Assembly: GCA_008501785.1 (NCBI GenBank)
Contig: QQUD01000584.1
Location: forward strand, 1-5,722
From: Chloroflexota bacterium
Lineage (GTDB): Bacteria > Chloroflexota > Anaerolineae > Promineifilales > Promineifilaceae
Reading direction: 5' to 3'
Length of the DNA stretch: 5,722 bases
A model generated the notes under the pieces. The model was given only the letters and a program-made list of their open reading frames with translations. It made no database searches and was not told the DNA's origin. Below, piece after piece: positions 1-3,955 of this stretch (positions within the stretch are counted from its first letter, which is position 1; each line of letters opens with the position of its first letter). The position numbers and the translations under genes are program-made.

Positions 1-776
1 CCTTTCAAAATGAGCATGAGACCGGTCGCAGATTGCAGCTTTGCTTGGAATTCGATAATTTGATTAGCGATTTTTGTTTTGCCATTTGCCAGTGCGTCTC
101 GTCGTGCTTTCTCTTGCCGCACCATCCAGCCCATTAGTTCATCGAGCAGAACAGTTTTGGGGATGGGGTGGAAAACGGCCGTTTCTCCCTCCGCAATCTG
201 TGCATACAGCTTGTCAATATGACGGGCAATCACACGTGGTTTGTGTGGTTCAGGCGGGCGCTGTTGATGGAGATGTTGGAAGAAAACGGCCGTTTCTGCC
301 ACCGTCGCTCCGACTTCATCCGCTAACCGTTTTTCGACAAGTGCTGGGTCAGCGCCAAAATGGTGAATGGAACGGCCGTAATCCGCCAAAACCTCCAAAT
401 GTTGCAGCAAAGGGTCTAAAAATCCATCTTCAGGCAGCGCCGCCACCCCAAAATAGATTGGCGTCCATCCACCTAGATTACGTGTTAAAAAGCTCGGGTC
501 TTTGAAAAACTCGATAGGCACCAGCCGATCTGTAAATGTGCTTATCAGGTGGTTTTCGGGATGGTCAATCGCTAATAAATTTTCAATCGTTGGCTGCTGA
601 TATAGTTTGTTAATCCAGACTGTTTCTGCTGCCAGAGTTGGACGCTGTCCTAAAATTTGTATCTTTTCACCCCGTGGCACTGGTAGCGGCGGCTTTAAAA
701 ATGACACAATTTCTGGGCGATTTAAAGGGATACCAATCACAGCATAATGATTATTCTGTGTAAAATCTGTATTCAT
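1..776 (-). CDS. Unrecognised protein, 3' end outside window
   Basis: This frame is open from an ATG at 774-776 to the left edge: 258 codons without a stop, so the C-terminus is missing. I do not recognise the family. The protein starts MNTDFTQNNHYAVIGIPLNR and shows no signal peptide or obvious membrane segment, so it is probably cytoplasmic. The visible part mixes hydrophobic and charged stretches. The last 40 or so residues (RQEKARRDALANGKTK onward) are strongly charged and look helical. Two purine-rich ribosome-binding sites precede the start: GAGGAGG (790-796), 13 nt away, and AGGAG (779-783), only 2 nt away. It lies downstream of, and on the same strand as, the GH13 gene, separated by 213 nt of repeats, so co-transcription is possible but not shown. 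Two AACGGCCGTT palindromes inside it are both read as Thr-Ala-Val, and a shorter ACGGCCGT (372-379) is read as Tyr-Gly-Arg-Ser. The continuous frame makes it likely to be a real gene; its function is unknown. Confidence 0.75.
   Translation of the reverse strand, partial: MNTDFTQNNHYAVIGIPLNRPEIVSFLKPPLPVPRGEKIQILGQRPTLAAETVWINKLYQQPTIENLLAIDHPENHLISTFTDRLVPIEFFKDPSFLTRNLGGWTPIYFGVAALPEDGFLDPLLQHLEVLADYGRSIHHFGADPALVEKRLADEVGATVAETAVFFQHLHQQRPPEPHKPRVIARHIDKLYAQIAEGETAVFHPIPKTVLLDELMGWMVRQEKARRDALANGKTKIANQIIEFQAKLQSATGLMLILK
174..183. repeat. Iterated palindrome AACGGCCGTT, copy 1
   Basis: Perfect 10-bp palindrome inside the unrecognised gene, read there as Thr-Ala-Val within GETAVF. The flanks extend the symmetry to AAACGGCCGTTT. 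Confidence 0.85.
285..294. repeat. Iterated palindrome AACGGCCGTT, copy 2
   Basis: Perfect copy 111 nt from copy 1, in the same codon phase (Thr-Ala-Val within AETAVF) and with the same extended flanks GAAAACGGCCGTTTC. An imperfect relative, AACGGCCGTA, lies at 371-380. Confidence 0.85.
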
Positions 777-812
777 TTCTCCTCTCGTTCCTCCTCAAGA
801 TTCGCAGCAAAT

Positions 813-860
813 TCGTGATCGTGGTTATCACTCGTGATCGTGGTCGTAATTCGTGATCGT
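813..860. repeat. Three TCGTGATCGT direct repeats, 19-nt period
   Basis: TCGTGATCGT occurs at 813-822, 832-841 and 851-860, exactly 19 nt apart, and once inverted at 880-889. Each copy contains GATC (817, 836, 855), with further GATC at 882 and 888. The array sits between the GH13 stop and the start of the downstream minus-strand gene, i.e. in the latter's leader or promoter region. A spacing of about two helical turns would suit repeated protein-binding sites on one DNA face, but no known operator is recognised. Confidence 0.75.
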
Positions 861-889
861 AATCGATTTCTTTTCGATTACGATCACGA
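851..889. repeat. Perfect 16-bp hairpin with 7-nt loop
   Basis: TCGTGATCGTAATCGA (851-866) pairs without mismatch with TCGATTACGATCACGA (874-889) around the loop TTTCTTT. The left arm contains the third 19-nt-period repeat. No U-tract follows on either strand, so it is not a standard Rho-independent terminator. It could act as an mRNA processing or stability structure between the two minus-strand genes, or as a protein-binding site. Confidence 0.8.
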
Positions 890-907
890 TCAAGAAAATT
901 TAGAACT

Positions 908-969
908 TGCGGTTATGTAAACCGCAGAAAGTTTTTGGATGAAAAAGAAGCAATTTCTCTGCGGTTTAC
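908..969. repeat. Nested, mutually exclusive inverted repeats
   Basis: GTAAACCGCAGA (917-928) is the exact reverse complement of TCTGCGGTTTAC (958-969), a 12-bp stem with a 29-nt loop. The first arm can instead pair locally: TGCGGTT (908-914) with AACCGCA (920-926), a 7-bp stem with a 5-nt loop. The two folds cannot coexist. The position just past the GH13 stop codon suggests 3' end formation or a switchable structure, but neither fold is followed by a U-tract on the minus strand. Confidence 0.6.
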
Positions 970-989
970 TCAAGTAATCGGCTGAAAAC

Positions 990-2621
990 TTATTCGCTAT
1001 ATTCCAAAAACTTCTTGCCGATTACATAAAGGTCAAACAACAGCCCTTCATTTGGGCGTAAATGTAACACACCCTCTCTAACAGGTTCTGGTTTATCGCC
1101 AACTGTTGACAAAAGCAATCGATCTACATCAACAGGTAACTCCCATGATTGTGGCTGGTTGCTAAAGTTGAGTGCAATCAAAAATTGCTGTTTGCCATCC
1201 GTTCGCATGTAAGTGAATAAATCGTCGGGTGAATCAATCGATTGATATGCTCCAGAATGCAAAGCGGGGTTGTCCTGACGCAGTTTCAGCAGCTTCCGTG
1301 TCATTGTGAGTATGGAAGTTGGGTCAGATTGTTGGGTGGTGGTGTTAACGGCCGTTCTATTCTCGCCTACCGGCAGCCACGGCATCACATCTGGCTCACA
1401 AAATCCCGCATTTTCGCTGCCATCCCACTGCATCGGTGTTCTTTCTGGGTCTCTGCCCAGACCAATACCTGGGACAAAAATTTCCCAGGGGTCTTGCACA
1501 CGATCTGGCGGAATAATGCCATCCATCATCCCAGTTTCATCCCCGTAATACACCGTTGGCGTACCGCGCAGTGTGAGCATCATCATCATGGCTAAACGCG
1601 CTTGTGCTGTGCCGACCCGGCTGGCAACGCGGTGCTGATCATGATTGCCCAATACCCAATTTGGCCACGCACCTACGGGCAGCACCCGCTCGTATTCTTC
1701 GACCAGCGCCCGCACGGTTGTTGGATTCCAATCTGCAAAGATGAGGCGGAAGTTGAAGGGGAGGTGGAACTCGGAACGGCCGTTTTCAATATCCCCATAA
1801 TGCTTCACTAACTGTGGAAATGGCAAATTGATCTCACCAATCAGCACCTTATCTTCAAACTCATCTGCCACCTCCCGCAGCCACCGATTAAAGAGATGAA
1901 TATCAGGAATATTTTTGGTATGTAATTCAATCACTTGTTTTGATGGGTCCATCCCTGGCTGCCAATTGGGATTGGGCGGATTATCTCGAAATTGGGTATC
2001 TTTCATTACCCGATACGACACATCCACCCGGAACCCATCCACACCGCGATTAAACCAAAAGCGCAGCACATCCAGCATTGCCGTCTTGACTTCAGGATTG
2101 CGCCAATTCAAATCAGGTTGCTCTTTCAAAAAAGAATGCAAATAAAATTGACCCGTCGCTTCATCCCACTCCCAGGCTGACTTGCCATCAAATCGGCTGA
2201 GCCAGTTGTTTGGTGGTCCTCCATCTGCTGCTGAATCGCGCCAAATATACCAGTCTCGCTTGGCGTTATTTTTTGAACTGCGCGATTCAAGAAACCATTC
2301 ATGCTGATCTGATGTATGATTGGGTACAAAATCAAGAATGATCTTAAGATCATGGTCATGCACGTCCGAAATCAGCGCATCCATATCTTTCAATGTGCCA
2401 AACATCGGATGAATTTCTAAATAATCGCTCACATCGTATCCAAAATCAGCCATAGGCGAAGGATAAATTGGAGAAATCCAGATTGAGTGAACCCCCAACC
2501 ATTTCAAATAAGGCAATCTTTGTTTAATGCCTTGTAAATCACCAATGCCATCCCCATTGCTATCTTGAAAGCTGCGAGGATAAATTTGATAAACGACCCC
2601 AATTTGCCACCAATTCTTCAT
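990..2621 (-). CDS. GH13 alpha-glucosidase / oligo-1,6-glucosidase
   Basis: Complete 543-residue glycoside hydrolase family 13 enzyme that hydrolyses short alpha-glucosides such as maltose, isomaltose or related oligosaccharides by a retaining mechanism. Visible landmarks, in order, are the Ca-site loop DSNGDGIGD (20-28), region I DFVPNH (97-102), GFRVD with nucleophile Asp200, IGE with acid/base Glu263, and GNHD with transition-state Asp328. The C-terminal beta domain begins near residue 440. The protein starts directly with the barrel (MKNWWQIGVVYQIYPRSF) and has no signal peptide, so it acts in the cytoplasm on imported sugar. The ATG at 2619-2621 is supported by AAGGAGT (2626-2632), 4 nt away. 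The gene diverges from the LacI regulator with a shared operator between them. Length is usual for the oligo-1,6-glucosidase group. GH13 subfamily and exact substrate cannot be fixed by eye; the AglA role is inferred from context. Two AACGGCCGTT palindromes fall in it, encoding NGR near residue 281 and TAV at 423-425. Confidence 0.95.
   Translation of the reverse strand: MKNWWQIGVVYQIYPRSFQDSNGDGIGDLQGIKQRLPYLKWLGVHSIWISPIYPSPMADFGYDVSDYLEIHPMFGTLKDMDALISDVHDHDLKIILDFVPNHTSDQHEWFLESRSSKNNAKRDWYIWRDSAADGGPPNNWLSRFDGKSAWEWDEATGQFYLHSFLKEQPDLNWRNPEVKTAMLDVLRFWFNRGVDGFRVDVSYRVMKDTQFRDNPPNPNWQPGMDPSKQVIELHTKNIPDIHLFNRWLREVADEFEDKVLIGEINLPFPQLVKHYGDIENGRSEFHLPFNFRLIFADWNPTTVRALVEEYERVLPVGAWPNWVLGNHDQHRVASRVGTAQARLAMMMMLTLRGTPTVYYGDETGMMDGIIPPDRVQDPWEIFVPGIGLGRDPERTPMQWDGSENAGFCEPDVMPWLPVGENRTAVNTTTQQSDPTSILTMTRKLLKLRQDNPALHSGAYQSIDSPDDLFTYMRTDGKQQFLIALNFSNQPQSWELPVDVDRLLLSTVGDKPEPVREGVLHLRPNEGLLFDLYVIGKKFLEYSE
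1347..1356. repeat. Iterated palindrome AACGGCCGTT, copy 3
   Basis: Perfect copy in the GH13 gene, read as Thr423-Ala-Val425 within a polar, probably surface-exposed stretch (NRTAVNTTTQQS). Confidence 0.85.
1775..1784. repeat. Iterated palindrome AACGGCCGTT, copy 4
   Basis: Perfect copy in the GH13 gene, read in another codon phase as Asn280-Gly-Arg282, just before the conserved HLPFNF segment. Confidence 0.85.
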
Positions 2622-2638
2622 GTTTACTCCTTAAACAC

Positions 2639-2667
2639 TTGACATCAATTACACCGTGTTATATAGT
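2639..2667 (+). promoter_or_regulatory. Sigma-70 promoter for the LacI regulator
   Basis: A perfect -35 TTGACA (2639-2644) and a near-consensus -10 TATAGT (2662-2667) are separated by exactly 17 nt. Transcription would start near 2674, placing the operator at about +3 to +18, where a bound repressor would block initiation. The regulator is therefore expected to repress itself. With no clear terminator after lacI, the transcript may continue into the binding-protein gene. Confidence 0.75.
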
Positions 2668-2692
2668 ATACACAAATTGGAACCGGTTCCAA
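2665..2692 (-). promoter_or_regulatory. Divergent promoter for the GH13 gene
   Basis: On the minus strand, TATACT (2665-2670) makes a good -10, and TTGGAA (2687-2692) a moderate -35 at 16-nt spacing. The -35 lies inside the operator and the -10 overlaps the opposing -10 by 3 bp. Transcription would start near 2658, giving a leader of about 37 nt to the GH13 ATG. Confidence 0.55.
2677..2692. promoter_or_regulatory. LacI-family operator TTGGAACCGGTTCCAA
   Basis: A perfect 16-bp palindrome with a central CCGG, matching the typical LacI/GalR-family operator layout (AACCGGTT core centred on CG). It covers the GH13 -35 and the expected start region of the lacI transcript, so one site can control both divergent genes. 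The neighbouring LacI protein is the obvious ligand. Confidence 0.85.
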
Positions 2693-2760
2693 CTGAAAAA
2701 ACCACCTAATCTGAATTTTCTTTTTTTTAGCAATTTTGATTGTTACTTCTTAAGAGGAAG

Positions 2761-2765
2761 AGGAG
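2761..2765 (+). promoter_or_regulatory. Ribosome-binding site fixing the LacI start
   Basis: AGGAG lies 5 nt before ATG 2771 at the end of a purine-rich run. It decides the start, because the frame stays open upstream to a TTG at 2639 inside the promoter. Translation from there would add 44 residues unrelated to LacI proteins and would begin upstream of the predicted transcription start. Confidence 0.85.
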
Positions 2766-2770
2766 AACTG

Positions 2771-3784
2771 ATGGCAAATATAACCATCAGAGATGTTGCC
2801 AAAAAAGCAGGCGTAGGTGTCGGAACAGTATCACGTGTATTAAATCAAAGTCCTTCTGTCAGTGAATCAACGCGTGAGAAAGTTCTATCAGCCATTGCAG
2901 AACTCAAATACACACCAAGCCCAATTGCTCGCCGTTTATCGTTAGGTAAAACGATGACGATTGGCGTCATTACGCCCTTTTTTACCCGCAGCTCATATGT
3001 TGAACGTTTACGAGGCGTAGAATCAGTTTTGTCTCAAAGCGAGTACGACTTCATTATTTATAATGTCGAGACGGTCGAACGCCGGGATAAATATTTCCGT
3101 GAAATACCGCGACGAGAGCGCATTGATGGGATGATGATCATGTCCCTCCCCCCCACAAATGAAGACGCCCAACGTTTTGCAGATGCGCAAGTTCCCACGA
3201 TTTTAGTCGATGCTTCACATCCCCATATCAGCCGCGTCATGATTGATGATGTGGATGGCGGTTATAAAGCAACAATGCATCTAATTGAGCTAGGTCATCA
3301 AAAAATTAGCTACCTCAGCGATTACATGAAAAACTGTCCGTTTCATTTCACTCCTGTGCAAGATCGCTATCAGGGCTATCGGAATGCGTTAGCAGATGCA
3401 GGAATTGAATATAACCCTGCGTATTACAAACAAAGTGAATTAAGTGAGCAAGAAGCACAGCGCATGGCTTTAGAAGTTCTATCTTTACCTGATCCACCAA
3501 CGGCAATTTTTGCATATAGCGACACACAGGCGTTTGGCGTGCTGCGGGCTGCGCAAGAGTTGGGCATTGAAGTGCCTGAGCAGTTGTCAATAATCGGATA
3601 CGACGATATTGAGCTGGCGGAATATTTGAATTTAACCACGATACGTCAAAATTTGTTTCTATCAGGTGTCAAAGGGGCTGAGTTGATGTTAACGGCCGTT
3701 TCCGGCCACAACACACCACCACAACAAGTCATATTACCGACCGAATTGGTACAAAGACGCACAACCGCCCCACCTGTTCAATAA
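2771..3784 (+). CDS. LacI-family transcriptional regulator
   Basis: Complete 337-residue LacI/GalR-type regulator, the usual length. The N-terminal helix-turn-helix spans residues 5-25 (TIRDVAKKAGVGVGTVSRVL) and starts right after the initiator, as is standard. The hinge helix with ARRLSLG lies at about 50-60. The periplasmic-binding-protein-like sensor domain fills roughly 62-330 and includes family landmarks DGMMIM (119-124), DDVDGGY (159-165), IFAYSD (246-251), IIGYDDI (274-280) and LTTIRQN (288-294). It most likely represses the divergent glucosidase gene and itself until an alpha-glucoside or derivative binds. The perfect palindrome 79 bp before its start is the probable operator. It precedes the binding-protein gene by 171 nt on the same strand, matching AglR-type regulators of alpha-glucoside loci; the ligand is inferred from context only. 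Confidence 0.95.
   Translation: MANITIRDVAKKAGVGVGTVSRVLNQSPSVSESTREKVLSAIAELKYTPSPIARRLSLGKTMTIGVITPFFTRSSYVERLRGVESVLSQSEYDFIIYNVETVERRDKYFREIPRRERIDGMMIMSLPPTNEDAQRFADAQVPTILVDASHPHISRVMIDDVDGGYKATMHLIELGHQKISYLSDYMKNCPFHFTPVQDRYQGYRNALADAGIEYNPAYYKQSELSEQEAQRMALEVLSLPDPPTAIFAYSDTQAFGVLRAAQELGIEVPEQLSIIGYDDIELAEYLNLTTIRQNLFLSGVKGAELMLTAVSGHNTPPQQVILPTELVQRRTTAPPVQ
3691..3700. repeat. Iterated palindrome AACGGCCGTT, copy 5
   Basis: Perfect copy near the 3' end of the LacI gene, read as Thr308-Ala-Val310. A further partial match, ACGGCCGT, lies at 5041-5048 in the binding-protein gene. Confidence 0.85.
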
Positions 3785-3844
3785 ATCTAGTAACAAGCTA
3801 CTGTCCTAAAGGGCAAACATTCGACACCACACGACCATATATAT

Positions 3845-3869
3845 AAGGAGGTGAATGAAACCAAAATAG
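3845..3869 (+). promoter_or_regulatory. Orphan Shine-Dalgarno and 4-codon mini-ORF
   Basis: AAGGAGGTGA (3845-3854) is a 10-nt perfect match to the anti-Shine-Dalgarno end of 16S rRNA, right after an AT-rich run. It is followed at once by ATG AAA CCA AAA TAG (3855-3869), encoding only MKPK. It lies about 100 nt before the real start of the binding-protein gene. It may be a ribosome standby site, a leader mini-ORF or a remnant of a lost gene; spacing to this ATG is too short for efficient use. Confidence 0.4.
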
Positions 3870-3901
3870 AAAATAGTCAAAAACCTAATCAAAATTCAAT
3901 T

Positions 3902-3924
3902 GTTTGTTTTGTTTTGTTTTGTTT
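3902..3924 (+). repeat. TTTTG microsatellite in the SBP leader
   Basis: GTTT is followed by three GTTTT units (3906-3920) and a final GTTT, a short pentanucleotide tract 32 nt before the binding-protein start. Such tracts can gain or lose units by slippage. Each TTGTTT could serve as a weak -35 with CTTAAT (3929-3934) as a poor -10, but no good promoter spacing is present. Confidence 0.7.
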
Positions 3925-3933
3925 AACACTTAA

Positions 3934-3946
3934 TCCTTAAGGAGGA
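3934..3946 (+). promoter_or_regulatory. Ribosome-binding site of the binding-protein gene
   Basis: AAGGAGG (3939-3945) lies 10 nt before ATG 3956, strong but slightly distant. It overlaps the palindrome TCCTTAAGGA (3934-3943). CTTA plus TCC (3929-3936) can also pair with GGATAAG (3944-3950), leaving part of the site in the loop, so accessibility may depend on RNA folding. Confidence 0.65.
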
Positions 3947-3955
3947 TAAGAAAAC

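Noticed and set aside
74..505. Plus-strand 143-codon open frame
   Set aside because: It is antisense to the unrecognised minus-strand gene, has no ribosome-binding site, and its arginine/proline-rich composition is typical of a shadow frame.
813..860. Possible small CRISPR array
   Set aside because: The repeat is about 10 nt with 9-nt spacers, too short for CRISPR, and no cas genes are present.
2639..2770. 44-residue N-terminal extension of the LacI protein from a TTG start
   Set aside because: It would begin at the -35 box and translate through the operator. The canonical LacI N-terminus and a good ribosome site are at 2771.
3785..3836. Rho-independent terminator after the LacI gene
   Set aside because: Only weak short inverted repeats (AGTA/TACT, CCT/AGG) are present, and there is no U-tract after them.
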